Below the pieces are notes generated by a model. That model was not told where the DNA came from. It was given only the letters and a program-made list of their open reading frames with translations, and ran no database searches. Below are positions 1 to 7,632 of a stretch of DNA of 33,563 bases, one piece after another. The translations under genes and the position numbers were made by a program. How positions within the stretch are numbered: the stretch's first letter is position 1; each line of letters opens with the position of its first letter. Location of the stretch: assembly GCA_003599195.1 (NCBI GenBank), contig QZIZ01000131.1, positions 1 to 33,563 on the forward strand, read 5' to 3'. This stretch comes from Deltaproteobacteria bacterium (GTDB taxonomy: Bacteria > Desulfobacterota > Desulfobaccia > Desulfobaccales > 0-14-0-80-60-11).

Positions 1-1
1 C

Positions 2-466
2 TTTTGCCCGGAGATGCGGGCGAGCCTGTTGGAGGGTCTTAAAGGCGTCCCCTTTAAGGTCTATGATCAAGGAGTCTACGTGGCCACTACCGGCCCCAGG
101 TTGGAGACCGCGGCGGAGATTAAGAAATTCATCCTGTTAGGCGGCGATCTGGTGGGCCAGACCCTGGTGCCCGAGGTCTTTTTGGCCCGGGAACTGGAGC
201 TTTGCTACGTCGGCCTCACTTATGTGGTCAATTACGCCGAAGGCCTGCTGGACCGCCCCTACCAACCCGGAGTCCTCTTCGAGGGCCTGGCCACGCCCAA
301 GGAGATGGCCCAAGTGGCCGTGGTGGAGGCGGCCTTTCCGGAAATTATCCTGAAGGCGCTCCCGGCCCTGGCCGCCGCGCCTCGGGCCTGCCCCTGCCCC
401 CGGCTGCTGGAACGCTACCGTCTCCGGGGGGACCTCGGCGAGGATTGGCGCACATGGGTGAGATAA
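2..466 (+). CDS. MTA/MTI phosphorylase family protein, C-terminal part (5' end outside window)
   Basis: This is the C-terminal part of a purine nucleoside phosphorylase of the MTAP/PNP family. The reading frame is open from base 2 and begins FCPEMR, so the gene starts upstream of the window. The visible part contains the family segment TTGPRLETAAEI and then TLVPEVFLARELELCYVGL. The purine-binding segment reads VVNYAEG, with an asparagine at 230-232. MTAP enzymes that bind 6-aminopurines usually have aspartates here (ATDYD), whereas 6-oxopurine enzymes such as PNP and methylthioinosine phosphorylase have Asn. I therefore infer preference for an inosine-type nucleoside. The stop codon overlaps the start of the deaminase gene by 13 nt, which implies co-translation. 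Candidate substrates are methylthioinosine, futalosine or 5'-deoxyinosine; the sequence does not decide among them. Confidence 0.85.
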   Translation, partial: FCPEMRASLLEGLKGVPFKVYDQGVYVATTGPRLETAAEIKKFILLGGDLVGQTLVPEVFLARELELCYVGLTYVVNYAEGLLDRPYQPGVLFEGLATPKEMAQVAVVEAAFPEIILKALPALAAAPRACPCPRLLERYRLRGDLGEDWRTWVR

Positions 467-1662
467 CGGCCCACGTTGCACGCTGGGTGCTGCCGGTGAG
501 CGGCCCTCCCATCGAAGACGGCGCGGTCCTGGTGTCCGGGGACCGGATTATGGCCGTGGGCCCGGCCGCGGAAATTCTCCGGGGCTTTACCGGAAAGGTC
601 TCGGACCACGGTCCCGGAGCCATCCTCCCGGGTCTGGTCAATTGCCATACCCACCTGGAATTCTCCGCCCTGGCCGGGAAGATTCCTCCTCAGGAGCATT
701 GGCAGGAGTGGCTGCAAAAGACCCTGGACGCCTTTCTCGAGGTTACTCCCCGGGAGAGGGAAACAGGCATCCGCCAGGGCATTGCCGCCCTGAGAAATAG
801 CGGCGCGGCCCTGGTGGGGGATATCAGCAACACCGGGGAAAGCCTGCGACATCTGGCGGCGTCTCCCCTGGGGTATCAGCTTTTTCTTGAGTGCCTGGGC
901 TTTAATCTGGTGGACCTGGGCCCCCTGGAGGAGGCTTTTCCCTTTTTTGCCGCGTCCCGGGCCGACGCCAACCCCTCCATCTCGGCCGCAGCCCATGCCC
1001 CTTACTCCGTCTCCCCGGCCCTGTTTAAGGCCATCAAGCGCTGGAACCGGTCCCGCAAGCGCCCCCAAAGCGTCCACCTGGCGGAGTCCGGAGCGGAAGG
1101 GGAATTTTTGGCGCAAGGCGACGGCTTTTTCAAGGAGCTGTTACAAAAGCGGGGCCGCTGGGTTTCGGAGTTCCGGCCTCCCGGCTTAAGCCCCGCGGCC
1201 TACCTGCACTCCCTGGGTTTCCTGGGGGAAAACACCCTGGCCGTTCACGGCGTCTGGCTCGATAACGTCGACTGCGCCCTGTTGGCCCGCACCCGCACCT
1301 GGGTCATTCTCTGCCCCCGGGCCAATGCCTACACCGCCGCGGGCGCGGCGCCGGTAGCGGAGTTAATGCGGGCCGGAGTGCCCCTGGCCCTGGGCACCGA
1401 CTCCCTGGCGGGCAACCACGACCTGAACCTCTTCGGGGAGATGCTCTGGCTGTATCAAAACTACCCCCAATACCCCGAAGGCCTCTGGCTGCGCCTGGGA
1501 ACCCTTCGAGGAGCCCAAACACTGCAACGGGAAAACGACTTCGGCAGCCTGGAGCCCGGCAAAAAAGCGGCCTTGGGCTTCCTGCCGCTCTCCGGGGAAA
1601 AGGACTATTGGGAAGAACTCTATACCCGCGGCGCCGCAGGTGAGTGGCAGTGGCTTAATTAA
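454..1662 (+). CDS. mqnX: Aminodeoxyfutalosine/MTA deaminase-type amidohydrolase
   Basis: The product is a 402-residue metal-dependent amidohydrolase of the nucleoside deaminase group (COG0402 type). The metal and catalytic motifs are present in order: H65-x-H67 in NCHTHLE, H181 in HAPYS, H208 in HLAES, H265 in VHGVWLD and D316 in GTDSLAGN. In the futalosine menaquinone route MqnX deaminates aminodeoxyfutalosine to futalosine. Close relatives deaminate methylthioadenosine or S-adenosylhomocysteine. Placement beside mqnA and ubiD/ubiX-type genes favours the menaquinone role. I chose ATG 454 because it gives the normal family N-terminus (a short beta-strand domain before NCHTHLE). The frame is open further upstream, but that part lies inside the phosphorylase gene. 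It overlaps that gene by 13 nt, so the two are probably translationally coupled. Substrate choice between aminodeoxyfutalosine and MTA is an inference. Confidence 0.85.
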   Translation: MGEITAHVARWVLPVSGPPIEDGAVLVSGDRIMAVGPAAEILRGFTGKVSDHGPGAILPGLVNCHTHLEFSALAGKIPPQEHWQEWLQKTLDAFLEVTPRERETGIRQGIAALRNSGAALVGDISNTGESLRHLAASPLGYQLFLECLGFNLVDLGPLEEAFPFFAASRADANPSISAAAHAPYSVSPALFKAIKRWNRSRKRPQSVHLAESGAEGEFLAQGDGFFKELLQKRGRWVSEFRPPGLSPAAYLHSLGFLGENTLAVHGVWLDNVDCALLARTRTWVILCPRANAYTAAGAAPVAELMRAGVPLALGTDSLAGNHDLNLFGEMLWLYQNYPQYPEGLWLRLGTLRGAQTLQRENDFGSLEPGKKAALGFLPLSGEKDYWEELYTRGAAGEWQWLN

Positions 1663-1677
1663 GGAAAATCTTGCTTT

Positions 1678-1708
1678 TAACTCGTAACTCGTAACTCGTA
1701 ACCCGTAA
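1678..1708. repeat. Heptamer tandem array (CTCGTAA)n before mqnA
   Basis: Four units with a 7-bp period are visible: CTCGTAA at 1681, 1688 and 1695, and CCCGTAA at 1702, with a partial unit before them. The array fills most of the 66-nt gap between the deaminase gene and mqnA and ends about 20 nt before the mqnA start. A CAGGAG ribosome binding site (1718-1723) lies between the array and ATG 1729. Confidence 0.9.
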
Positions 1709-1728
1709 CTCTTCTAACAGGAGCAACC

Positions 1729-2556
1729 ATGGCCGCTAAAGTACGTCTAGGCCGGATTCAATATCTCAACGTCCTGCCCATTTATTTTGCCCTGGAAAAT
1801 CTCTTCGGGGAGAACGGCTTTGAGCTGGTCTCCGGCACCCCCGCGGACCTGAATGCCGCCTTGTGCCGGGGCCGGGTGGATCTGGGCTCCATCTCGGCCA
1901 TGGAGTACGGCCGCGGCTCGCAGGATTATCTGCTGCTGCCCGATCTTTCCATCAGTTCCCGGGGACCGGTGGGAAGTGTCCTCCTCTTCAGCCGGGTCCC
2001 CCCGGCTAAACTGCACGGCCGCCCCCTCCTGGTGAGCGCCCATTCCGCCAGCGGGGCCGCGCTTCTTAAAGTCTTGATGTCCGAGCTTTACGGCGTTCAA
2101 CCCGTCTACCGCCAGGGGCCGGTGGCGGAGGCCGCGTCCGCGGCAGATTCCGGGGTCCTGGCCATCGGCGACGAGGCTTTGCAATTGCAGCTCCAGGGGA
2201 GTTGGAACTATGTTTTGGACCTGGGCGCGGCCTGGCAGGAGTGGATCGGCCTGCCCTTTGTCTTCGGGGTCTGGGCCGTGCGCCGGGATTATGCCGCGGC
2301 CTGGCCCGAGAAGACCGCGGCCATGCACTATCTCCTGCTGCGCTCCCGGGACTGGGGGATCAAGGCCTTGCCGGAACTCAGCCGCCTGGCTGCGGCCCAC
2401 CTGGGCCGCCCGGCCCCGGAACTGCTCTCCTATTTCCAGCAACTGGATTATTCCCTGACCCCGGAACATGAAAAAGGCTTACAGATCTTCTTTAATCTTT
2501 TGTATAAACAGGGAGAACTTGCCGAAGTGCCGCCCTTAACCTATTTTCAGGAGTGA
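1729..2556 (+). CDS. mqnA: Chorismate dehydratase MqnA
   Basis: The product is a 275-residue protein of the MqnA family, which has a periplasmic-binding-protein fold and is cytoplasmic. MqnA dehydrates chorismate to 3-enolpyruvylbenzoate, the first committed step of the futalosine menaquinone pathway. Recognisable segments are the N-terminal RLGRIQYLNVLPIYFAL, the AALCRGRVDLGSISAMEYG stretch and LSISSRGPVGSVLLFS. The length is normal for the family, with no signal peptide, as expected for a cytoplasmic enzyme. ATG 1729 follows a CAGGAG ribosome binding site at 6-nt spacing. It belongs to the same strand group as the deaminase upstream and the UbiD/UbiX pair downstream, although heptamer arrays separate it from both. 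Confidence in the family is high. Confidence 0.93.
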   Translation: MAAKVRLGRIQYLNVLPIYFALENLFGENGFELVSGTPADLNAALCRGRVDLGSISAMEYGRGSQDYLLLPDLSISSRGPVGSVLLFSRVPPAKLHGRPLLVSAHSASGAALLKVLMSELYGVQPVYRQGPVAEAASAADSGVLAIGDEALQLQLQGSWNYVLDLGAAWQEWIGLPFVFGVWAVRRDYAAAWPEKTAAMHYLLLRSRDWGIKALPELSRLAAAHLGRPAPELLSYFQQLDYSLTPEHEKGLQIFFNLLYKQGELAEVPPLTYFQE

Positions 2557-2585
2557 AGGGCTGATGGAGGAGAAGACGTAAAATA

Positions 2586-2662
2586 ATCAGTGATCAGTCA
2601 TCAGTGAACAGTAATCAGTTGTTTTTCTGGCTACTGGCCACTGATTACTGATCGCTGATCAC
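2586..2662. repeat. Two facing heptamer arrays forming an inverted repeat before the ubiD-type gene
   Basis: The first array has five 7-bp units related to ATCAGTG (2586-2620). The second has five units related to CTGATCA (2627-2661). The two arrays are approximate reverse complements, so a transcript could fold into a stem of about 30 bp with mismatches and a loop around GTTTTTCTGG. No U-tract follows, so it is not a classical terminator. It lies 35 nt before the ubiD-type start. Confidence 0.88.
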
Positions 2663-2696
2663 TCTCTCAATCTCTTTCCTCAATAAGGATATTCAC

Positions 2697-4142
2697 ATGG
2701 GATACCGCCACTTGCAAGACTTCATCCGCCGCCTGGACCAGGCCGGGGAACTGGTGCGCATCAAGGAGCCGGTGAGCCCTTACCTGGAGATTACCGAGAT
2801 CACCGACCGGGTCTGCAAGGCCGGAGGGCCTGCCCTTCTTTTCGAGCAGGTCCCGGGTTACGACCTGCCGGTCTTGATGAACGCCTTCGGCTCCATGAAG
2901 CGCATGTGCCTGGCTTTGGAGGTGAACTCCCTGGACGATATTGCTGCGGAGCTTCTCTCCTTCATGGAGGCTGAGGCCAACACCTTGATGAAGAAACTGC
3001 AGCTCCTTCCCAAGCTGGCGCGGCTGGGCCGTATGTTTCCCAAGACCGTATCCCGGGCCCCCTGCCAGGAAGTGGTTTTTACCGGCGAGCAGGTCAACCT
3101 CAGGAGTCTGCCGGTTCTCCACTGCTGGCCCGAAGACGGCGGTCCCTTCATCACCCTGCCCGGGGTCATCAGCCATCATCCGGAGACCGGCAAGCGCAAT
3201 GTGGGCATGTACCGCCTCCAGGTCTACGACGCCCGCACCACCGGCATGCACTGGCACCGGCACAAAGGCGGCGCCCAGCACTACCGGGTGGCTTCGGCCA
3301 GGGGGGAAAACCTGCCGGTGGCGGTGTCCATCGGCGCCGATCCCGCGGTAATTTACGCGGGCACCGCGCCTTTGCCGGAAGACATCGACGAAATCATCTT
3401 CGCCGGTTTTTTACGGGGGGAGCCGGTGGAGATGGTCAACTGCCTCACCCAGCCGGTGATGGTCCCCGCGGAGAGCCAGATCGTCCTGGAAGGCTACGTG
3501 GCCCCGGGTGAGCTGCGCCGGGAAGGCCCCTTCGGCGATCATACCGGCTACTATTCCCTGGCCGACGACTACCCTGTGTTTCACGTCACCGCCCTGACGC
3601 GGCGCCGGGACGCGGTCTATCCCGCCACCATCGTGGGGCGGCCTCCCATGGAGGATTGCTTCATCGCCAAGGCCACGGAGCGCATCTTTCTGCCCTTGAT
3701 GAAAAAGACACTGCCGGAGATCGTGGATCTCAACCTGCCGGTGGAAGGGGTCTTCCATAACCTGGCCTTCGTCAGCATCGACAAACGCTATCCCGGCCAT
3801 GCCCGCAAGGTGATGCACGCCCTCTGGGGCCTGGGGCAGATGATGTTCACCAAGATCATCATTGTTTTCGACCGGGAAGTGGATGTCCAGGATATTAGTC
3901 AGGTCCTCTGGCGCCTGGGAAACAACGTGGACCCGAAGCGGGATATAGTCTTTGCCGAGGGGCCGGTGGACGTGTTGGACCACGCCTCGCCGCTGCCCCA
4001 TTACGGCTCCAAGATGGGCATCGACGCCACCCGCAAGGGACCGGAGGAAGGCTTCACCCGGGAATGGCCCCCGGTCATCGACATGGACCCGGAAGTCAAA
4101 CGCAGGGTGGACGAGCTGTGGCCGAAGCTGGGACTGCCATGA
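2697..4142 (+). CDS. mqnL: UbiD-family prenylated-FMN decarboxylase (menaquinone, MqnL type)
   Basis: The product is a 481-residue UbiD family decarboxylase, close in length to E. coli UbiD. These enzymes use prenylated FMN to decarboxylate aromatic acids. In futalosine-pathway genomes a UbiD-type enzyme is thought to remove the carboxyl group of the prenylated 1,4-dihydroxy-6-naphthoate. Seen in the sequence are the N-terminal MGYRHLQDFIRRLDQAGEL, the cofactor segment NVGMYRLQVYD...MHWHRHKGGAQHY, and the acidic active-site stretch ELRREGPFGDHTGYYS. The C-terminal segment FAEGPVDVLDHASP is also typical. ATG 2697 follows an AAGGA-like site. The stop overlaps the ubiX-type start as ATGA, so the decarboxylase and its cofactor enzyme are translationally coupled. 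The name mqnL is given from context; ubiD is the family name. Confidence 0.9.
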   Translation: MGYRHLQDFIRRLDQAGELVRIKEPVSPYLEITEITDRVCKAGGPALLFEQVPGYDLPVLMNAFGSMKRMCLALEVNSLDDIAAELLSFMEAEANTLMKKLQLLPKLARLGRMFPKTVSRAPCQEVVFTGEQVNLRSLPVLHCWPEDGGPFITLPGVISHHPETGKRNVGMYRLQVYDARTTGMHWHRHKGGAQHYRVASARGENLPVAVSIGADPAVIYAGTAPLPEDIDEIIFAGFLRGEPVEMVNCLTQPVMVPAESQIVLEGYVAPGELRREGPFGDHTGYYSLADDYPVFHVTALTRRRDAVYPATIVGRPPMEDCFIAKATERIFLPLMKKTLPEIVDLNLPVEGVFHNLAFVSIDKRYPGHARKVMHALWGLGQMMFTKIIIVFDREVDVQDISQVLWRLGNNVDPKRDIVFAEGPVDVLDHASPLPHYGSKMGIDATRKGPEEGFTREWPPVIDMDPEVKRRVDELWPKLGLP

Positions 4143-4705
4143 ACCGCTACGTGGTGGCCGTCACCGGGGCCTCCGGCATGATCTACGCCCGGGAGCTGTG
4201 CCGTTATTTTGCGGCCCGGCCGGACCTGGAGCTGCATGCGGTAATTTCCTCCGCCGGGGAGCAGGTGCTCTCCCTGGAATTGGGGCTGACCCCCGGGGAT
4301 CTGGCGCCCCACGCCATCTGGCACCGGGTGGATGATTTCACCTCTTCCCTGGCCAGCGGCTCGTTCCGGGCCCGGGCCATGGTGGTGATTCCCTGCACCA
4401 TGGGCACTATGGGAGCCATCGCCCAGGGGGTGGGCCGCAACCTGATCCACCGGGCCGGAGAAGTCTGCTTGAAAGAGAAGCGGCCCCTGATCCTGGTGGT
4501 CCGGGAAACTCCCTTTAGTCTCATCCACCTTAAGAACCTGACCCGGGCCGCGGCTGCAGGGGCCACCATCTTCCCGGCGTGCCCCGGGTTCTACCACCGC
4601 CCCCAAACTCTGGAAGAGTTGGCCCGGCAACTGGTGGGCCGTATCCTGGACCACCTGGGTCTGGAGCATCGGCTGGGGCCGCGTTGGGGAGAAAAGAATG
4701 ATTAA
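4139..4705 (+). CDS. ubiX: UbiX-family flavin prenyltransferase
   Basis: The product is a 188-residue UbiX/Pad1 family protein. It transfers a dimethylallyl group to reduced FMN to make prenylated FMN, the cofactor of UbiD enzymes. The N-terminal flavin-binding VAVTGASGMIYARELCRYF, the ISSAGEQV segment, the central VVIPCTMGTMGAIAQGVGRNLIHRAGEV segment and the REKP-like LVVRETPFSLIHLKNL are all visible. ATG 4139 overlaps the UbiD stop (ATGA), which fixes the start; the frame is open upstream but inside the ubiD-type gene. The function in this place is to supply cofactor to the neighbouring decarboxylase for menaquinone synthesis. Confidence 0.93.
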   Translation: MNRYVVAVTGASGMIYARELCRYFAARPDLELHAVISSAGEQVLSLELGLTPGDLAPHAIWHRVDDFTSSLASGSFRARAMVVIPCTMGTMGAIAQGVGRNLIHRAGEVCLKEKRPLILVVRETPFSLIHLKNLTRAAAAGATIFPACPGFYHRPQTLEELARQLVGRILDHLGLEHRLGPRWGEKND

Positions 4706-4742
4706 CCGCAGAGGCGCAGAGGACCGCGGAGATACGCAGAGA
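4705..4742. repeat. Dispersed CCGCAGAG-type repeat, single arm
   Basis: The stretch ACCGCAGAGGCGCAGAGGAC and its continuation resemble the second arm of the repeat at 14613-14674 (ACCGCAGAGTCACAGAGGAC). It directly follows the ubiX stop codon. Confidence 0.6.
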
Positions 4743-4807
4743 AATTTTTATTTATGGGCTCGGCTGCGCCGGGACTAGATGTAAGGCATATTGATCAACA
4801 GACCAAA

Positions 4808-4844
4808 AAAGGCAGCCGCACTGTCGGCGCGGCTGCCTTTTGGT
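4808..4844. terminator. Probable bidirectional intrinsic terminator
   Basis: Perfect 9-bp arms GGCAGCCGC (4811-4819) and GCGGCTGCC (4829-4837) are flanked by an A-run on the left and a T-run on the right. The element sits between the convergent ubiX and di-heme peroxidase genes, so it can stop both transcripts. Confidence 0.88.
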
Positions 4845-4859
4845 TAATGGATTAACAGC

Positions 4860-7016
4860 TTATCGAGGTTCGAAGGGATCCCGGTTCAGGAAGAGAGCGA
4901 TGGCATCCGGATTCCCTGCTGCGCCCACCGGCGGGTGGATGTAAAACGGCTTGACCGGTTCCACAATCGTCGCATTGATATTGGTTGTGGAATTTTGCCG
5001 CAAGAACTTGTTCCTGGCGGTATCGGTGGCCCCTTGGACGTTGGGAGCCGCGCCGGTCTGGGGAATAAACAGTTCCGGGTGGTCAAAGGGAGCGCGTTCG
5101 AAAACCACTCTCTCATCAGTCAGACCCCGGACCAGGAAAGCAATCAGGTCATCCATATTGGTCTGGCCAGCGGGCAGCACGAACTCCGGAATGGCAGCGA
5201 TGTCCGCATCCAGGAAGGGCCGGTTCGTGGCCGGGAAGTTGCCGCCCCGGGTGTAGAACTCGATGGCCTGGCGCAGGGTGGAGTCGCCGCCGTCATGGAA
5301 GTAGGGGCCGGTGAAGGGCAGGTTGCGCAGGCTGGCGGCCTTGAACGCCCCCTGGACAACCTTCCGTTCGATGATGGGAGGTTGTAAACCGAAGTTCACC
5401 GGATTCCCGGCTTCGTCGAACGCGTTGTTGGGCACGAATTTGCCCACATCATTCGGCAACTGATTGTTCCTCTTCATGAAAAACAGTTCCGTGTAGGACA
5501 GCGGCAGCCCGTTGGGGAAGCCCTGCGTGGGAGGCGCATTGCCGCCCCGGCCGATATCCTCCTCGGTGGGCCGCCGGGAAATGTTGTACATGCCATTGTC
5601 ATAAAAGCCGGCTTGGCCGTCACCCAGAACCATTAATTCGACGATGTCCTGGGGAATGCCCCGGGAGTCCGCGCCCACGTTACGGAAGGAGTGGTTGGTG
5701 GTCTCCGGCAGCCGGTGGCAATTGTTGCAGCGGCCTTCAACGATGAAGAGGTCCAGCCCCCGGCGGGGGTTGCCCCTTTCCCCGGGAAGGGGATTCAGAT
5801 CGGGGGGATTCGGGTCCCCCTGGTTTCTTTTGGTCATAAAGCGGTCGAAGGGAGTGTCGTCGGCAATCAGGGTCTTCTCATATTCCTGAACCGCCAGCCC
5901 GAAGAACAGGGCGAAGTTCGTCTCCATCAAGGTGAAGCCGTTGATCAGCGTGTTGCTCGGGTCCTTCCAATATGCCTGTTTGAAGGCCTTTTGGATCAGT
6001 TTCAGGTAGGTGGTTTTCAGACCGGGTAAAGGATCCCGTGAGAGCGGACCCAGCAGGCTGTCCGTGGTCGACACTTTCTGGTAACCCAGGGGCCGCAAGC
6101 CCAGCATTTTTTTGCCGAGAGCCGGAAAGCTGCGGCCGCGCCAGGACATCTCGAATTCACTCAGGGGCGGTCCCACCGCCTGGGAGGCCAGGCTGCTGTT
6201 GGGGATGCGGATGAGTTGCTGCTGCAAGACTCCGCCCACGTTTCTCCAGACCATCGAGGTCCGGTCCCGGAAACCGAAGGGATTGACGCCGTTAAAGATG
6301 GCGCTGGCCCGGCCGTCCCAGAAGTTGTCGAAGTTGAACGCGGCGTTGATCGCAGTGGGAGCGTTTCTGGGCTCCACCCGGCGGATGCCGGTAAACCCCG
6401 GGATGGGATCGGGGGTGATGACCGTGCCCAGGTCCACCGGCCCGTCGATTCCCTGGAATTGAGTCAGGACCACGCCCATGGAACTGAAGACGTCATTGGT
6501 GTCCTTCTTGAGGGTCTCCAACTCGTTGGCAGGATCATTCTGGTCCACCGGAGCGGTGCGCGGGCTCCGTAAATGGAAGGGGAAGTCGGGCGAGGCGGCG
6601 CTGAAGTCCGGGGCGAAATTGGGATGCCCGGGCACCCCCTCGAAGTTGTTCCCGAAAATGACGTCTCCTGCGAGAGTAGCGGGGTTGAGCATGTTGCGGC
6701 GGCGGATGTCGGCGCCCGCGTTCCAGTGGCAGGAGGCGCAGGCCTGGATGCCGTCGGAACCCACCTGCATGTCCCAGAAGAGGGCCTTGCCCAATTGTTT
6801 CAGGGCATTGAAGTCCCTGACAAACTGGCCGATGTTGGCGGGGACGATGAGGGGGACGTCCTTAAGCGACAGTGGGTCAATAATATCGATGGGGTTCGCC
6901 GGTTCGGGAGGCTCAACCTGAGCCTTGATTGGCGCCGGCATCATGATCAAACCGGCCAGGACCGGCAACAGCAGCCACCGGCTGAATTGACCTCGGGCGA
7001 ATTTTTTCATCACCAT
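4860..7016 (-). CDS. Exported di-heme cytochrome c peroxidase / MauG family protein, long form
   Basis: The product is a 718-residue c-type cytochrome with two CxxCH heme motifs, CASCH at residues 93-97 and CNNCH at 430-434. The N-terminus has a basic start and a hydrophobic segment (WLLLPVLAGLIMMP) ending near KAQ, a Sec signal peptide. The C-terminal half has peroxidase/MauG-type segments such as GRCNNCHRLPETTNHSFRNVG and KAASLRNLPFTGPYFHDGG. The fold and order match bacterial di-heme peroxidases. The protein is about twice their usual length, however, and its hemes lie about 335 residues apart instead of roughly 145. ATG 7016 was chosen because GGAGG at 7023-7027 lies 6 nt before it; ATG 7010 would be too far away. 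It probably acts in the periplasm, reducing peroxide or oxidising a protein or metal partner. The partner is unknown. Possible co-regulation with the multicopper oxidase gene is discussed in the findings. Confidence 0.85.
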   Translation of the reverse strand: MVMKKFARGQFSRWLLLPVLAGLIMMPAPIKAQVEPPEPANPIDIIDPLSLKDVPLIVPANIGQFVRDFNALKQLGKALFWDMQVGSDGIQACASCHWNAGADIRRRNMLNPATLAGDVIFGNNFEGVPGHPNFAPDFSAASPDFPFHLRSPRTAPVDQNDPANELETLKKDTNDVFSSMGVVLTQFQGIDGPVDLGTVITPDPIPGFTGIRRVEPRNAPTAINAAFNFDNFWDGRASAIFNGVNPFGFRDRTSMVWRNVGGVLQQQLIRIPNSSLASQAVGPPLSEFEMSWRGRSFPALGKKMLGLRPLGYQKVSTTDSLLGPLSRDPLPGLKTTYLKLIQKAFKQAYWKDPSNTLINGFTLMETNFALFFGLAVQEYEKTLIADDTPFDRFMTKRNQGDPNPPDLNPLPGERGNPRRGLDLFIVEGRCNNCHRLPETTNHSFRNVGADSRGIPQDIVELMVLGDGQAGFYDNGMYNISRRPTEEDIGRGGNAPPTQGFPNGLPLSYTELFFMKRNNQLPNDVGKFVPNNAFDEAGNPVNFGLQPPIIERKVVQGAFKAASLRNLPFTGPYFHDGGDSTLRQAIEFYTRGGNFPATNRPFLDADIAAIPEFVLPAGQTNMDDLIAFLVRGLTDERVVFERAPFDHPELFIPQTGAAPNVQGATDTARNKFLRQNSTTNINATIVEPVKPFYIHPPVGAAGNPDAIALFLNRDPFEPR

Positions 7017-7632
7017 GATTTTTCCTCCAAATTAAGAGTTACGGTAATCGGCCAACTCGATTCCCAAATTAAGAATGAAGAAGAGTTGGTAAGATAAGTT
7101 CTGGGCGCTCAAAGGATAACGGGTCGCCTCCTGTTGCGGGATTCCCTTTTGGCAGCTATTTTCAGAGATCAAAGGTCAATGGCCCCGATATCCGACAGAA
7201 ACAATATATAAAGCAAGATCGTGGCTGCGGACTTTATTCCAGGGCGAAGGCATGAGATCGGCAACCGCACAGAGGACAAGGCTTTGGTAGCAAGTATTAC
7301 GGTTCCGGCATTTCATCCCTCCTTCCTTAACAAAATTATTTCAAAGCTTTCATATAAAAATTAGCGATCTTGCTTTGTCGTTACAATAGGCTTAATTACC
7401 TAATTTTAAATAATTATTTTCAAAAGTTACTTTTGTGTTTTTCTTATTATTCAGTGAAATATCTTTAGTAATAGTGGTCTGATTGCCTACCGTAAATAGG
7501 CAAAGATACCTATTTGAGGATACTAATCGCTCTTATTTCGATGCCTGAAAATTTACTGTACTGGACAGGTTAAAATCAGGTTGGCTTGGTTCATTCCGGT
7601 TCTACCCGGATCGAGCGCCTTGGAGGGCTTTT
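7017..7632. other. AT-rich divergent intergenic region
   Basis: No gene is visible in this 616-base gap between the divergent peroxidase and prenyltransferase genes. Base composition drops sharply to AT-rich between about 7320 and 7560. It contains a perfect 12-bp inverted repeat (7210-7221 and 7365-7376), a candidate minus-strand promoter (7358-7386), a local inverted repeat GCCTAC...ATAGGC around 7484-7501, and an ATAGGTAT element in minus orientation near 7505-7513. The leader of the peroxidase gene would be long, more than 300 nt, if the candidate promoter is right. Confidence 0.7.
7358..7386 (-). promoter_or_regulatory. Candidate promoter of the peroxidase gene
   Basis: Read on the minus strand, TTGTAA (7381-7386) and TAATTT (7358-7363) are separated by 17 nt. 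The -35 part is embedded in CCTATTGTAACG, which resembles CCTATTGAACCG before the multicopper oxidase gene, also with a 17-nt spacer. The match to consensus is weak. Confidence 0.35.

Noticed and set aside
202-453. Upstream extension of the deaminase reading frame
   Set aside because: It lies wholly in the phosphorylase gene in another frame, is Pro/Gly/Arg-rich, and the family N-terminus fits ATG 454.
2621-2662. Intrinsic terminator before the ubiD-type gene
   Set aside because: The facing arrays can form a hairpin, but the T-run lies in the loop rather than after the stem.
7017-7330. Possible c-di-GMP (GEMM) riboswitch in the peroxidase leader
   Set aside because: Read on the minus strand there are fragments such as AAAGCC and GGTTGCCGAT, but the paired stems and the CGCACAGGGCAAACC-type core are missing.
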